Of a stretch of 64,000 bases of DNA, positions 9,944-19,498 are shown one piece after another. The stretch is from an uncultured Dechloromonas sp. GTDB taxonomy: Bacteria; Pseudomonadota; Gammaproteobacteria; Burkholderiales; Rhodocyclaceae. Numbering within the stretch: the stretch's first letter is position 1; each line of letters begins with the position of its first letter. A program made the translations under genes and the position numbers. Location: assembly GCF_945957265.1 (NCBI RefSeq), contig NZ_CAMFKO010000004.1, positions 62,001 through 126,000 of the forward strand, in the 5' to 3' direction. The notes below the pieces were generated by a model. That model saw only the letters and a list, made by a program, of their open reading frames with translations, was not told where the DNA came from and searched no databases.

Positions 9944-10343
9944 TATTTTCGGGCTCCGGCGCACAGTGGCACGCGGCAACGAAACGCCTTGGCAGGCAGC
10001 GACTATTCTTTATCGGGTTGCGTTCATGTTGGTGATGAGGGCAAAGGCGATTGGAAGGTGCTGATCAACAAACGGCCGCGTGTTTTTTATTGAAATGCGC
10101 GACCTGAAAATTCCTGCCACAGGCAATCGTGCGTGCTTACCGTGGGCTTATCCATTAACATCACTACTTTTGGTGAGTGAACTTAACCAGTCGTTTTACG
10201 TTGGTCTGGCCTGAGCAATTGGCGCAGGTGAGACTTCGAAGCCTGCCGCTTGGCGGTCGCGCCAGTGGCGCGAGGGCGAACGGTCTGACGGTTCGGCATC
10301 TCTTGCAAACCGAGGCGTAAAACGTGGGCAGTATATTAGAAAA
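9944..10343. promoter_or_regulatory. Divergent rne / rluC intergenic region
   Basis: 400 bp with no supported ORF. On the minus strand it should hold the rne promoter and leader; in enterobacteria that leader is folded and lets RNase E limit its own mRNA. An A/T-rich TATATT at 10332-10337 lies just upstream of rluC. I cannot place promoters with confidence. Confidence 0.4.
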
Positions 10344-11348
10344 ATGAATGGCGTAGGTAACAATTCAGTCGCATACGTCGTGATCGGCGACGAAGAGCAG
10401 GGCCAGCGCCTCGACAACTTCCTGATCCGCTGCTGCAAGGGGGTTCCCAAAAGCCACATCTACCGGATTTTGCGTAGCGGCGAAGTGCGCGTGAACAGCA
10501 AGCGGGTCGATGCCACCTATCGCTTGCGTGCCGGCGACAATCTGCGCATCCCGCCGATCCGCATCGCCGAAAGGCCGCAGAACGAGGTGGATGAGGCGGC
10601 GAAGCAACGGGTCGATTTGCCCATCATCTATGAAGACGAGGCCATGCTGGTCATCGACAAGCCCGAGGGCGTGGCGGTGCACGGCGGGAGCGGCGTCAGC
10701 TTCGGCGTCATCGAGGCGCTGCGGCGCCAGCGGCCGCAGGCCAAGTTTCTCGAACTGGCGCACCGGCTGGATCGCGAAACCTCGGGCGTGTTGCTGGTCG
10801 GCAAGAAGCGCCTGGCCTTGACCGCCCTGCACGACATGTTCCGCGAGCACGGCGCCGGGGCGGACAAGCGCTATCTCGTCCTGGTCAAGGGGCGGTGGAT
10901 GAACAACACGCAGCACGTGAAGCTGCCGCTGCACAAATACCTGACCGAGGGTGGCGAGCGCCGCGTATCGGTCGATCCGCAGGGCAAGGCGTCGCATACG
11001 GTGTTCCGCCTGCTGGCGCGCTGGCCGGAAATGAGCCTGCTCGAGGCGCAGCTGAAAACCGGGCGTACCCACCAGATTCGCGTTCATCTGGCGCATCTGG
11101 GCTTTCCGATCCTGGGCGACGAGAAATATGGCGATTTCGCCCACAACAGGCAATTGAAGCGCGACGGGCTGAAACGCATGGCGCTGCACGCCTGGCGCAT
11201 GGCTTTCCGCCACCCGCTGACCGCGTTGCCGCTGGAATGCCTGGCGCCCCTGCCGAACGGCATTGGCGGCTATATTGCCGCGGTCGATGCGAAACAGGGT
11301 CGCGAGTTCACCGCCGAAAACTACGAACAGGTCTTTACTGCATCATGA
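10344..11348 (+). CDS. rluC: 23S rRNA pseudouridine synthase RluC
   Basis: 334-aa pseudouridine synthase of the RluC/RluD group, acting on 23S rRNA helices. It has an N-terminal S4 RNA-binding domain (residues 20-75: RLDNFLIR, GEVRVNSKR) and the catalytic HRLDRETSG with D143. The downstream LKTGRTHQIRVHLAHLG motif is also present. Position in the rne-rluC-HAD-Rieske-sppA order favours RluC over RluD. The stop overlaps the next start (ATGA). Confidence 0.95.
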   Translation: MNGVGNNSVAYVVIGDEEQGQRLDNFLIRCCKGVPKSHIYRILRSGEVRVNSKRVDATYRLRAGDNLRIPPIRIAERPQNEVDEAAKQRVDLPIIYEDEAMLVIDKPEGVAVHGGSGVSFGVIEALRRQRPQAKFLELAHRLDRETSGVLLVGKKRLALTALHDMFREHGAGADKRYLVLVKGRWMNNTQHVKLPLHKYLTEGGERRVSVDPQGKASHTVFRLLARWPEMSLLEAQLKTGRTHQIRVHLAHLGFPILGDEKYGDFAHNRQLKRDGLKRMALHAWRMAFRHPLTALPLECLAPLPNGIGGYIAAVDAKQGREFTAENYEQVFTAS

Positions 11349-11995
11349 AATACGAACTGGTTGTCTTCGATTGGGATGGAACCCTGCTCGATTCGGCTGG
11401 CGCCATCGTGCGCGCCATTCAGGCGGCTTGCCTGGATCTCGGATTGCCGGTGCCCGACGACAGGCGTGCCCGGCACGTCATCGGCCTCGGTCTTGTCGAC
11501 GCGATGCGTCACGCCGTTCCGGAACTGCCGGCGGAGCGCTACCAGGCGATGGTCGAGCGCTATCGCTTTCATTACCTTTCCGGCGATCACGAGCTGGCTT
11601 TGTTCGACGGTGTTCCCGACATGCTGGCGCGGCTCAAGCGCGACGGCCACATCCTGGCTGTCGCCACGGGCAAGAGCAGGGCGGGGCTGGAGCGTGCCCT
11701 CGACCATTCGGGCTTGCGTCCGCTGTTCCAGTCCTCGCGTTGCGCCGATGAATGTCACTCGAAACCGCATCCGCAGATGCTCGAGGAGTTGATGGCGGAG
11801 TTCGGCGTGGCGCAGGCGGCGACGGTCATGATCGGCGATACGTCGCACGACCTGCTGATGGCCAGCAATGCCGGCGTCGATGGCCTGGCGGTCACCTACG
11901 GCGCGCACCCGCACGATCATCTGCTCGAGCACAAGCCCGTGGCCTGTCTGCATGACGTGGGCGAACTGGATCGATGGCTGAAGCGTTTCGCCTGA
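11345..11995 (+). CDS. HAD-superfamily hydrolase (phosphoglycolate-phosphatase-like)
   Basis: 216-aa HAD hydrolase, subfamily IA. Motif I is FDWDGTLLDS (both Asp present), motif II is the AVATGKS segment, motif III Lys lies in SKPHPQML, and motif IV is VMIGDTSHD. The helical cap is residues 17-85. This gene next to rluC is widespread in beta- and gammaproteobacteria; its physiological substrate is not known from sequence. It overlaps rluC by 4 bases and the Rieske gene by 22, indicating translational coupling. Confidence 0.9.
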   Translation: MKYELVVFDWDGTLLDSAGAIVRAIQAACLDLGLPVPDDRRARHVIGLGLVDAMRHAVPELPAERYQAMVERYRFHYLSGDHELALFDGVPDMLARLKRDGHILAVATGKSRAGLERALDHSGLRPLFQSSRCADECHSKPHPQMLEELMAEFGVAQAATVMIGDTSHDLLMASNAGVDGLAVTYGAHPHDHLLEHKPVACLHDVGELDRWLKRFA

Positions 11996-12327
11996 TCTGC
12001 GCCAGTGGCGATGTCGTCGAGGCCGGCAAGGGGTTCCGCTTCACGGTGGCGCGCTATGGCCGAGAGGTTCCGGCGTTCGTCATCCGCTTTCACGGCGTGG
12101 TTTACGGCTATTTCAACGAATGCGGCCATGTTCCGGCCGAATTGGACTGGATGCCAGGCGAATTCTTCGACGATTCCAAGCTATACTTGATTTGCTCGAT
12201 CCATGGCGCGCTTTATGCTCCGGAGTCGGGCCGATGTCTCGGCGGGCGTTGCCAGGGTAAAGGCCTGAGGGCGCTGAAGGTCCGAGAGGTCGATGGAAAG
12301 ATTTTGCTGGAGCAGGAAGAAAGATAA
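11974..12327 (+). CDS. Rieske [2Fe-2S] protein
   Basis: 117-aa single-domain Rieske ferredoxin-like protein. The two cluster-binding boxes are CGH in NECGHVP and CSIH in LICSIHGALY, giving two Cys and two His ligands. There is no membrane anchor or oxygenase domain. The redox partner is unknown. It overlaps the end of the HAD gene and sits 2 bases before sppA, so it belongs to the rluC operon. Confidence 0.9.
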   Translation: MAEAFRLICASGDVVEAGKGFRFTVARYGREVPAFVIRFHGVVYGYFNECGHVPAELDWMPGEFFDDSKLYLICSIHGALYAPESGRCLGGRCQGKGLRALKVREVDGKILLEQEER

Positions 12328-12329
12328 CT

Positions 12330-13292
12330 ATGGAAACCCCACAATCCCCGAACAACGATGCTCACTGGGAGCGAAAAACCCTGGAGAAGCTGGTTTTCGC
12401 CGCCCTTGACGAACAGCGGGCGCGGCGGCGCTGGGGGATCGCCTTCAAGATCCTCGGGTTCGGTTACCTGCTGGCGGTGCTGGTTGCGGTCGTCGATTGG
12501 GGTACCGGCACCGAGCACCAGGAGCGGCATACGGCCATGGTCAGCCTGATGGGCGTGATCGAAGCCAAGGGGGATGCCAGCGCCGAGAATCTGGTCGCCG
12601 CGCTCAACAGCGCATTCGAGGAAAAGAACGCCGTCGGCGTCATCCTGCGTATCAACAGTCCGGGCGGCAGTCCGGTTCAGGCAGGGATCGTCAATGACGA
12701 AATCCGCCGCCTGCGCGGCAAATTCCCGGACAAGCCGCTTTATGCGGTGGTCGAGGATATGTGCGCGTCGGGCGGTTACTACGTTGCTGCCGCGGCCGAC
12801 AATATTTACGTTAACAAGGCCAGTATCGTCGGGTCGATCGGTGTGCTGATGGATGGCTTTGGATTCACCGGGACGATGGACAAGTTCGGCGTCGAGCGCC
12901 GCTTGCTGACGGCTGGCGAAAACAAGGGTTTCCTAGACCCCTTCTCGCCGCAGGCACCGCAGCACAAGGCGCATGCCCAGCTTCTGCTCAACGACATTCA
13001 CAAGCAGTTCATCGACGTCGTCAAGGCGGGGCGCGGCCAGCGCCTGAAGGAAACGCCGGACATGTTCTCCGGCTTGATGTGGACCGGCGCCCAGAGCGTC
13101 CAGCTGGGATTGGCCGATGGCTACGGCAGTGTCGATTCGGTCGCCCGGGATGTCATCAAGGCCGAGAAAATCTTCGATTATTCGGTCAAGGACAATATCG
13201 CCGAGCGCTTTGCCAAGCGCCTGGGGGCCGGGACGGCGGCGAGCTTCTGGAAGGGCGTGTCGGAAAGCGCACAGGGCGTGCGCTTTTTCTGA
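12330..13292 (+). CDS. sppA: Signal peptide peptidase SppA (S49 family)
   Basis: 320-aa membrane-anchored serine peptidase with a Ser-Lys dyad: S147 in EDMCASGGYYVA and K199 in LLTAGENKG. These match the nucleophile and base positions of single-domain bacterial SppA. One N-terminal membrane helix is around residues 40-56 (ILGFGYLLAVLVAVVDW). The RINSPGGSPVQA motif is typical of S49. It cleaves leftover signal peptides in the inner membrane. Last gene of the rluC operon, ending one base from the converging methyltransferase gene. Confidence 0.93.
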   Translation: METPQSPNNDAHWERKTLEKLVFAALDEQRARRRWGIAFKILGFGYLLAVLVAVVDWGTGTEHQERHTAMVSLMGVIEAKGDASAENLVAALNSAFEEKNAVGVILRINSPGGSPVQAGIVNDEIRRLRGKFPDKPLYAVVEDMCASGGYYVAAAADNIYVNKASIVGSIGVLMDGFGFTGTMDKFGVERRLLTAGENKGFLDPFSPQAPQHKAHAQLLLNDIHKQFIDVVKAGRGQRLKETPDMFSGLMWTGAQSVQLGLADGYGSVDSVARDVIKAEKIFDYSVKDNIAERFAKRLGAGTAASFWKGVSESAQGVRFF

Positions 13293-13293
13293 C

Positions 13294-14001
13294 TCAGGCC
13301 AGCAGCAGGAAGACCGTCGGACGCCGCTCGATATCGGGCGGCGTTTGTTTTTTCCACTGCTGGATGCTCAGGGTGCGCACCATTTCGCTTGGCAGGGTCA
13401 GGTCGGTGGCAACGGTCAGCCGCGTCCCGGGTTGGCAAGCGCCGAGAATGGCATCGAACATCGCCCGGTTGCGATAGGGGGTTTCGATGAACAGCTGCGT
13501 CTGGTGGCGCTTGCGGGATTCGCTTTCGAGGTCGCGCAGGGTTTTGGCGCGCTCCCCCTCCTTGGCAGGCAGGTAACCCTGAAACGCGAAGCGTTGTCCG
13601 TTCAGGCCGGATGCCATCAGTGCGAGCAGCAGCGAGGACGGCCCGATCAAGGGCGCGACACGAATGTTTTTCTGTTGCGCCAGGGCGACCAGGTTGGCGC
13701 CCGGGTCGGCGACGGCGGGGCAACCGGCTTCCGACAGCAGGCCGACATCGTTGCCGGCGAGCAGCGGGGCGAGTAGTTCGTCGAGCGCGTCGCTCCTAGT
13801 GTGTTCGTTCAACTCCGAGAGTTGCAGCTCCTGCAGCGGTTTGTCGGTGCCGGCGGCTTTCAGGAAGGCGCGTGCCGTCTTGGCCTGCTCGACGACGAAG
13901 TGGCTCAGCGGGCGTATCGTCGCCAATACGGCGGGCGTCAGCGATTCCTGCGGCGGCGTGGGGCCCAGCGGAACCGGTATGAGGTAAAGCGTTCCGGTCA
14001 T
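13294..14001 (-). CDS. SAM-dependent methyltransferase, tetrapyrrole-methylase fold (RsmI-like)
   Basis: 235 aa. It starts [13 protein letters not shown] and has the GLLSEAGCPAVADPG segment and PLIGPSSLLLALMASG of the RsmI/uroporphyrin-III methylase fold. It is shorter than true RsmI (about 280 aa) and differs from it at the N-terminus, so it is probably the RsmI-like paralogue found beside maf in this lineage. The substrate is unknown. Start at 14001 overlaps the yceF stop by one base (TGATG). Confidence 0.8.
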   Translation of the reverse strand: MTGTLYLIPVPLGPTPPQESLTPAVLATIRPLSHFVVEQAKTARAFLKAAGTDKPLQELQLSELNEHTRSDALDELLAPLLAGNDVGLLSEAGCPAVADPGANLVALAQQKNIRVAPLIGPSSLLLALMASGLNGQRFAFQGYLPAKEGERAKTLRDLESESRKRHQTQLFIETPYRNRAMFDAILGACQPGTRLTVATDLTLPSEMVRTLSIQQWKKQTPPDIERRPTVFLLLA

Positions 14002-14582
14002 CAGAGTACCGCCATGCCCTGGCGGCGGAGCATGTCGCAGAGCGCGATCAGCGGCAGGCCGACGAGGGCGTTCGGGTCGTCGCCGCGCATGCTGCTGAGC
14101 AGCGCGATGCCCAGTCCTTCCGATTTGGCCGATCCGGCGCAGTTGTAGGCAGGTTCGCGATGGAGATAGTTTTCGATTTCGCTGCGGGCAAGTTCGCGAA
14201 AAGTCACCAGCGTGGGAATGCCGCGCACATCCGCCTGGCCGGTCCGGGCGTTGAACAGGCACAGGCCGGTAAAGAAATTGACGGTTTTCCCGGATAGCTG
14301 TAGCAACTGTTCGACGGCCCGTTCGTGGTTGCCGGGCTTGCCGTAGATTTTTCCGTCCACCGTGGCGACCTGGTCGCTGCCGATGATCAGCGCGTCGGGG
14401 TAGGCGTCGGCGACAGCCCGGGCCTTGGCCTCCGACAGGCGAAGCGACAGGGCTTCAGGGGATTCGGAGGGGAGGGGGGTTTCATCCGTCTGCGGATTGG
14501 CAACCTCGAAGGGCAGCCCAAGACGGTTCAACAATTCGCGACGATAAGGCGACGTCGAGGCCAGAATCAGTTTTTGTGACAT
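14001..14582 (-). CDS. yceF: Maf-like 7-methyl-GTP pyrophosphatase YceF
   Basis: 193-aa Maf-family nucleotide pyrophosphatase. [11 protein letters not shown] at the start, the catalytic-Asp segment IIGSDQV, and SEGLGIALL and [10 protein letters not shown] near the end fit the YceF subgroup, which hydrolyses m7GTP. The start at 14582 follows the conserved MSQKLILAS; an upstream extension to 14669 lacks homology. It is divergent from the yceD operon and co-translated with the methyltransferase downstream. Confidence 0.9.
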   Translation of the reverse strand: MSQKLILASTSPYRRELLNRLGLPFEVANPQTDETPLPSESPEALSLRLSEAKARAVADAYPDALIIGSDQVATVDGKIYGKPGNHERAVEQLLQLSGKTVNFFTGLCLFNARTGQADVRGIPTLVTFRELARSEIENYLHREPAYNCAGSAKSEGLGIALLSSMRGDDPNALVGLPLIALCDMLRRQGMAVL

Positions 14583-14636
14583 GAAAGGCTCAATACAACA
14601 AAGTCTTGCATCGAACTCTTGAGGCGACACTTTGTT

Positions 14637-14665
14637 TTGACTTGGAAAGCCAAAAATAATATCAT
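14637..14665 (+). promoter_or_regulatory. Sigma-70 promoter of yceD-rpmF-plsX-fab operon
   Basis: TTGACT and TATCAT separated by 17 bases, with A/T-rich sequence between. The predicted transcript start is near 14672. This rules out the in-frame ATG at 14619 as the yceD start, because it lies upstream of the promoter. Confidence 0.65.
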
Positions 14666-14693
14666 CCAATGTTTAAGTCGCAACAGCTCAAGA

Positions 14694-15182
14694 TTGAAAA
14701 GAATTACGGACGCATTCCGCTTTGCCAAAGATGGGCGTGTTCTCGAGGGAACGCTGCCTGTTTCGGCTCTTGAACGCCTGCATGACCTGCTGGCCGTTGT
14801 GGAGGGAGAGGTCTCCTTCCGCATCGAAGGGTTCAAGGGCGGGCGAGGCGAGTGCCTGCTGCAACTGGTGGTGACGGGGACTCTCCCGTTGGCTTGCCAG
14901 CGTTGCCTGAAGGCCGTGCCTTACGATCTCGATGTCGACAACTTGCTGGAACTTGTTCCTGAAGGTGCCGAGCTATCGCAAGATGAGTTGGAAGACGACA
15001 CCCGGGATTTCCTGCCGGTGGCGAAGGAACTGGATGTGGCCGAATTCGTGGAGGACGAAATCCTCCTGGCCCTGCCAGTGGCGCCGCGGCACGAAAAATG
15101 TGGTTTGCCTGGCGCGGCCGATGCGGGCGAGCGGATCAATCCGTTTGCAGCGTTGTCCGGGCTTAAAGGCAAGCCGAACTGA
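14694..15182 (+). CDS. yceD: YceD/DUF177 family, 23S rRNA accumulation protein
   Basis: 162 aa from a TTG start at 14694, chosen because the promoter at 14637-14665 precedes it and homology begins at DAFRFAKDGRVLEG. The paired cysteines in LACQRCLKAV and the acidic C-terminal half ending NPFAALSGLK are typical of DUF177. In E. coli the family is needed for normal 23S rRNA levels. It precedes rpmF in nearly all proteobacteria, as here. Confidence 0.88.
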   Translation: MKRITDAFRFAKDGRVLEGTLPVSALERLHDLLAVVEGEVSFRIEGFKGGRGECLLQLVVTGTLPLACQRCLKAVPYDLDVDNLLELVPEGAELSQDELEDDTRDFLPVAKELDVAEFVEDEILLALPVAPRHEKCGLPGAADAGERINPFAALSGLKGKPN

Positions 15183-15200
15183 TTTTTTTGGAGTAACAAC

Positions 15201-15380
15201 ATGGCCGTTCAACAGAACAAAAAGTCCCCGTCCAAGCGTGGCATGCATCGCGCTCACGATTTCCTGACCAACCCGCCGCTGGCCGTCGAATCGACCACGG
15301 GCGAGGTTCACCTGCGTCACCACATCTCCCCGACCGGTTTCTACCGCGGCAAGAAAGTCCTGAAGGCCAAGGGCGAGTAA
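15201..15380 (+). CDS. rpmF: 50S ribosomal protein L32
   Basis: 59-aa ribosomal protein starting [20 protein letters not shown]. The ribosome-binding site GGAG lies 7 bases before ATG. The [15 protein letters not shown] segment is typical of proteobacterial L32 lacking the zinc-ribbon cysteines. It sits between yceD and plsX. Confidence 0.97.
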   Translation: MAVQQNKKSPSKRGMHRAHDFLTNPPLAVESTTGEVHLRHHISPTGFYRGKKVLKAKGE

Positions 15381-15390
15381 TCGTTCAATG

Positions 15391-15431
15391 AAAGGCAGGC
15401 GGTTCTTGAAGAGCCGCCTGCCTTTTCTTTT
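15391..15431 (+). terminator. Terminator or attenuator between rpmF and plsX
   Basis: A 12-bp stem (AAAGGCAGGCGG with CCGCCTGCCTTT) followed by TTTTCTTTT. It ends just before the plsX start at 15438, so it should reduce read-through from the ribosomal protein into lipid synthesis genes. Confidence 0.85.
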
Positions 15432-15437
15432 GCCTAT

Positions 15438-16463
15438 ATGACAACCCGCATTGCCATCGATTGCATGGGGGGTGACCACGGTCCGTCAGTGACGGTGCCG
15501 GCGGCCATCCAGTTTCTTGCGGAGCATCCGTCTGCCAATCTCGTCCTGGTCGGTCAGGAGGAGGTTTTGCGTCCGTTGCTCGGCAATCATGCCTCTGATT
15601 CCCGCATCCGCATCGTTCACGCCTCAGAAGTCGTCGGCATGGACGAATCGCCGGCCCTCGCGCTGCGCAACAAGAAGGATTCGTCGATGCGGGTCGCCAT
15701 CAACCAGGTCAAGGCCGGCGAGGCCGACGCCTGCGTGTCGGCCGGCAACACCGGCGCCCTGATGGCGATTTCCCGCTTCGTGCTGAAAATGCTGCCCGGC
15801 ATCGACCGGCCGGCGATCTGCGCGCCGCTGCCCACCGTCAATGGCCACACCCACATGCTCGATCTCGGGGCCAATGTCGATTGCGGCCCGGATCACCTGC
15901 TGCAGTTCGGCATCATGGGTGCCATGCTGGTCGCCGCGATGGAGCACAAGGAGCAGCCGACCGTCGGCATCCTGAATATCGGCGAGGAAGAGATCAAGGG
16001 CAACGAAGTGGTCAAGGCGGCTGCCGAATTGCTGCGCGCGTCCGGCCTCAACTTCGTCGGCAACGTCGAGGGCGACGGCATCTACAAGGGCGACGCCGAT
16101 GTCATCGTGTGCGACGGCTTTGTCGGTAATGTCGCGCTGAAGACTTCCGAAGGCCTGGCCCAGATGCTGGCTTCGTCGCTGCGCGAGGAGTTCAAGCGCA
16201 ACTGGCTGACCAAGCTGGCGGCGCTGATTGCCATTTCCGTGCTCAATAACTTCAAGCGCCGCTTCGATCATCGCCGCTACAACGGGGCGATCCTCCTCGG
16301 CCTGAAGGGCATTTCGGTCAAGAGCCACGGCTCGGCCGACGTGCTGGCCTTCGGCAATGCCATTTCCCGTGCCTACGATGCGGCCGAAAACCGCGTCCTG
16401 GAGCGCATTTCCAGCCGGATCGTCGAAATGATGCCGGTTCCTGCTGCAGTGGAGAGTGTCTGA
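15438..16463 (+). CDS. plsX: Phosphate acyltransferase PlsX
   Basis: 341-aa enzyme making acyl-phosphate from acyl-ACP for membrane phospholipid synthesis. The N-terminal [12 protein letters not shown] motif and GANVDC and [16 protein letters not shown] segments are diagnostic. It heads the fab cluster and ends 2 bases before fabH. Confidence 0.97.
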   Translation: MTTRIAIDCMGGDHGPSVTVPAAIQFLAEHPSANLVLVGQEEVLRPLLGNHASDSRIRIVHASEVVGMDESPALALRNKKDSSMRVAINQVKAGEADACVSAGNTGALMAISRFVLKMLPGIDRPAICAPLPTVNGHTHMLDLGANVDCGPDHLLQFGIMGAMLVAAMEHKEQPTVGILNIGEEEIKGNEVVKAAAELLRASGLNFVGNVEGDGIYKGDADVIVCDGFVGNVALKTSEGLAQMLASSLREEFKRNWLTKLAALIAISVLNNFKRRFDHRRYNGAILLGLKGISVKSHGSADVLAFGNAISRAYDAAENRVLERISSRIVEMMPVPAAVESV

Positions 16464-16465
16464 AA

Positions 16466-17425
16466 ATGTATGCACGCCTGATCGGTACAGGCAGTTATCT
16501 TCCGGGCAAGCCCGTCAGCAATGGCGATCTGGCTGCGCGCGGCATCGACACCAACGATGAGTGGATCGTTACCCGTACCGGGATTCGCAGCCGCTATCTT
16601 GCCGAACCGGGCACGACCTCGAGCGAACTGGGCCTGATCGCCGCGCAACGGGCGCTGGAAATGGCCGGCGTCGCCGCAGCCGATATCGACCTGATCATCG
16701 TCGCCACCTCGACGCCGGACTTCATCTTCCCGAGCACGGCCTGCCTGATCCAGGGCAAGCTGGGCAACAAGGGGGGCACGGCCTTCGATGTGCAGGCCGT
16801 TTGCGCCGGATTTGCCTATGCCTTGGGGATCGCCGAGAAGTTCATTCGCTCCGGCAGCCACAAGAGGGCGCTGGTCATCGGCGCCGAGGTCTTTTCCCGC
16901 ATTCTCGACTGGAACGACCGCGGCACTTGCGTGCTGTTCGGCGATGGCGCCGGCGCCGTGGTGCTCGAAGCATCGGAAAAGCCGGGCATCCTGGCCAGCG
17001 CAATGCATGCCGACGGCAGCTACGCGGGCATTCTCAACGTGCCGGGTCAGGTCTGCAGCGGCCAGGTGACCGGCGATCCCTTCCTGCGCATGGATGGCCA
17101 GGCTGTCTTCAAGTTCGCCGTGCGCGTGCTGGCCGAAATTGCCGAAGAGGTCTGCGCCTGTGCGGGTATGCAGACAGCCGACGTCGACTGGCTGATTCCG
17201 CACCAGGCCAATATCCGCATCATCGAGGCAACCGGCAAGAAGCTCGGCATTGACCGCGAAAAGGTCATCGTCACCGTTGATCGCCATGGCAACACCTCGG
17301 CTGCTTCCGTACCGTTGGCGCTTGACGCGGCGGTACGCGACGGGCGGATCCGGCCTGGCCAGAAGGTATTGCTCGAGGGTATCGGCGGCGGTTTCGCCTG
17401 GGGCGCCGCCCTGCTCGAATTTTGA
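16466..17425 (+). CDS. fabH: 3-oxoacyl-ACP synthase III FabH
   Basis: 319-aa ketoacyl synthase III that condenses acetyl-CoA with malonyl-ACP to start fatty-acid synthesis. Catalytic C113 is in [13 protein letters not shown], His in [11 protein letters not shown] and Asn in [10 protein letters not shown]. Full length for the family. plsX lies upstream and fabD 17 bases downstream. Confidence 0.97.
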   Translation: MYARLIGTGSYLPGKPVSNGDLAARGIDTNDEWIVTRTGIRSRYLAEPGTTSSELGLIAAQRALEMAGVAAADIDLIIVATSTPDFIFPSTACLIQGKLGNKGGTAFDVQAVCAGFAYALGIAEKFIRSGSHKRALVIGAEVFSRILDWNDRGTCVLFGDGAGAVVLEASEKPGILASAMHADGSYAGILNVPGQVCSGQVTGDPFLRMDGQAVFKFAVRVLAEIAEEVCACAGMQTADVDWLIPHQANIRIIEATGKKLGIDREKVIVTVDRHGNTSAASVPLALDAAVRDGRIRPGQKVLLEGIGGGFAWGAALLEF

Positions 17426-17442
17426 TATCAGGAGACCGAACG

Positions 17443-18369
17443 ATGTCTTTTGCTTTCGTATTTCCCGGCCAGGGCTCGCAGAGCGTTGGCATGATGGCCG
17501 CCTACGGCGACGCCGCCGTGGTTCGCGCCACTTTCGATGAAGCTTCCGCCGCGCTGGGCGACGACCTGTGGCAGATGGTTGCCGAAGGTCCGGCCGAAGC
17601 GCTGACCCAGACCGTGAATACCCAGCCGGTCATGCTGACCGCCGGCATCGCCGCCTGGCGCCTGTGGTGCGACAGGGGCGGCCGCATGCCGGCCGTCGTC
17701 GCTGGCCACAGCCTGGGCGAATATTCGGCGCTGGTCGCCGCCGGCGTCATCGGTTTCAAGGATGCGGTGCCGCTGGTTCGTCTGCGCGCCGCCGCCATGC
17801 AGGAAGCCGTGCCGCTCGGCACCGGGGCGATGGCCGCCGTGCTCGGCCTGGACAACGCCGGCATCGCTGCCGCCTGTGCCGAGGCGGCGCAGGGCGAGGT
17901 CGTCGAGCCGGTCAATTTCAACGCCAACGGACAAACCGTCATCGCCGGCCACAAGGGGGCCGTCGAGCGGGCCATGGAAGCCTGCAAGGCGCGCGGCGCC
18001 AAGATGGCCAAGGCGCTGCCGGTGTCGGCCCCGTTTCATTCGTCGCTGATTCGTCCGGCCGCCGACAAGCTGGCCGCCCGCCTGGCCGAATTGAGCTTCA
18101 ACGCGCCGGCCATCCCGGTGATCAACAACGTCGATGTCGCCATCGAGAACGATCCGGCCCGCATCAAGGATGCGCTGATCCGCCAGGCCTACAATCCGGT
18201 GCGCTGGGTGGAAACCATCCAGTTCATGGCGACCTTGGGCGTCACCACGGTTGCCGAATGCGGCCCGGGCAAGGTCTTGGCGGGTTTGACCAAGCGCTGC
18301 GCCGACGGCGTTTCCGGCGTGGCCCTGGCCGATGCCGCGGCCATCGAAGCCAACCTCGGCCTGGAGTAA
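17443..18369 (+). CDS. fabD: Malonyl-CoA:ACP transacylase FabD
   Basis: 308 aa. Moves malonyl from CoA to ACP. Nucleophile S90 is in VAGHSLGEYSALV and the catalytic His in PVSAPFHSSL. The FPGQGSQ motif is at the N-terminus. ATG 17443 has an AGGAG ribosome-binding site; an earlier in-frame start at 17422 would overlap the fabH end. Confidence 0.97.
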   Translation: MSFAFVFPGQGSQSVGMMAAYGDAAVVRATFDEASAALGDDLWQMVAEGPAEALTQTVNTQPVMLTAGIAAWRLWCDRGGRMPAVVAGHSLGEYSALVAAGVIGFKDAVPLVRLRAAAMQEAVPLGTGAMAAVLGLDNAGIAAACAEAAQGEVVEPVNFNANGQTVIAGHKGAVERAMEACKARGAKMAKALPVSAPFHSSLIRPAADKLAARLAELSFNAPAIPVINNVDVAIENDPARIKDALIRQAYNPVRWVETIQFMATLGVTTVAECGPGKVLAGLTKRCADGVSGVALADAAAIEANLGLE

Positions 18370-18372
18370 GGC

Positions 18373-19113
18373 ATGCTGAACGACAAGATCGCGCTGGTCA
18401 CCGGCGCCACCCGCGGCATCGGCCGCGCCATCGCGCTGGAATTGGGCAGGCAGGGCGCTACCGTGATCGGTACGGCGACCAGCGAAGACGGCGCCGGGAA
18501 GATTTCCGCCTATCTGGCCGAAGCCGGTGTCAAGGGGCAGGGCATCGTCCTGAACGTCACCGACACGGCACAGACCGATGCCGTGCTGACCGACGTCGCC
18601 AAGCAGTTCGGCGCCATCACCATCCTCGTCAATAACGCGGGGATTACCCGCGACAACCTGAGCATGCGCATGGGCGACGACGAGTGGGATGCCGTCATCG
18701 ACACCAACCTGAAAGCCGTTTTCCGCCTGTCGCGCGGCGTCATGCGCGGCATGATGAAGGCCCGTTTCGGTCGTATCGTCAATATTTCTTCGGTGGTGGG
18801 CTATTCCGGCAATGCCGGGCAGGCCAACTACTGCGCGGCCAAGGCCGGCGTCGCCGGGCTGAGCCGTTCCCTGGCCCGCGAGCTGGGCAGCCGCAACATC
18901 ACGGTCAACTGCGTCGCGCCCGGCTTTATCGCCACCGACATGACGCACGCCTTGACCGAAGAGCAGAAGGCCGCCATGCTGGCGTCCATTCCGCTGGCTC
19001 GTGCCGGTACGCCGGAGGATGTTGCCGGTGCCGTCGGTTTCCTGGTTTCTCCCGCCGCCTCGTATGTCACGGGTACTACCGTGCATGTGAATGGCGGCAT
19101 GTTTATGGATTGA
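18373..19113 (+). CDS. fabG: 3-oxoacyl-ACP reductase FabG
   Basis: 246-aa short-chain dehydrogenase that reduces 3-ketoacyl-ACP with NADPH. Cofactor motif TGATRGIG (10-17), catalytic S140, Y153 and K157 in the NISSVVGYSGNAGQANYCAAKAG region, and NNAG at 87-90. It lies 3 bases after fabD. Confidence 0.97.
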   Translation: MLNDKIALVTGATRGIGRAIALELGRQGATVIGTATSEDGAGKISAYLAEAGVKGQGIVLNVTDTAQTDAVLTDVAKQFGAITILVNNAGITRDNLSMRMGDDEWDAVIDTNLKAVFRLSRGVMRGMMKARFGRIVNISSVVGYSGNAGQANYCAAKAGVAGLSRSLARELGSRNITVNCVAPGFIATDMTHALTEEQKAAMLASIPLARAGTPEDVAGAVGFLVSPAASYVTGTTVHVNGGMFMD

Positions 19114-19168
19114 TTTCCCGAAGCCTCGGCTTTTGGTAAAATCTCATTGTTTTTTTTCGTACCCCTGA

Positions 19169-19423
<255 letters not shown>

Positions 19424-19444
19424 GCCAATTCCGGTTTGAACCAG

Positions 19445-19473
19445 GCAAGGCCGGCCCCCAAGGCCGGCCTTGC
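19445..19473 (+). terminator. GC-rich hairpin between acpP and fabF
   Basis: GCAAGGCCGGC pairs perfectly with GCCGGCCTTGC over 11 bp around a 7-base loop. It is followed by TACATTTG, not a U run. It could be a partial terminator or a 3' stabiliser that lets acpP mRNA outnumber fabF mRNA. Confidence 0.55.
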
Positions 19474-19498
19474 TACATTTGCTTTCGGAGTGCATATC

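Noticed and set aside
7253-10093. A 946-codon open frame on the plus strand opposite rne
   Set aside because: It mirrors the rne coding frame, is rich in repeated Ala/Thr/Gly runs from the antisense of the RNase E tail, and has no recognisable domain. Similar long antisense frames opposite tyrB, uvrB, lepA, fabD/fabG and vgrG were discarded for the same reason.
14619-14693. ATG 14619 as yceD start
   Set aside because: It lies upstream of a good -35/-10 pair (14637-14665), and the extra residues lack family similarity. ATG 14669 is out of frame.
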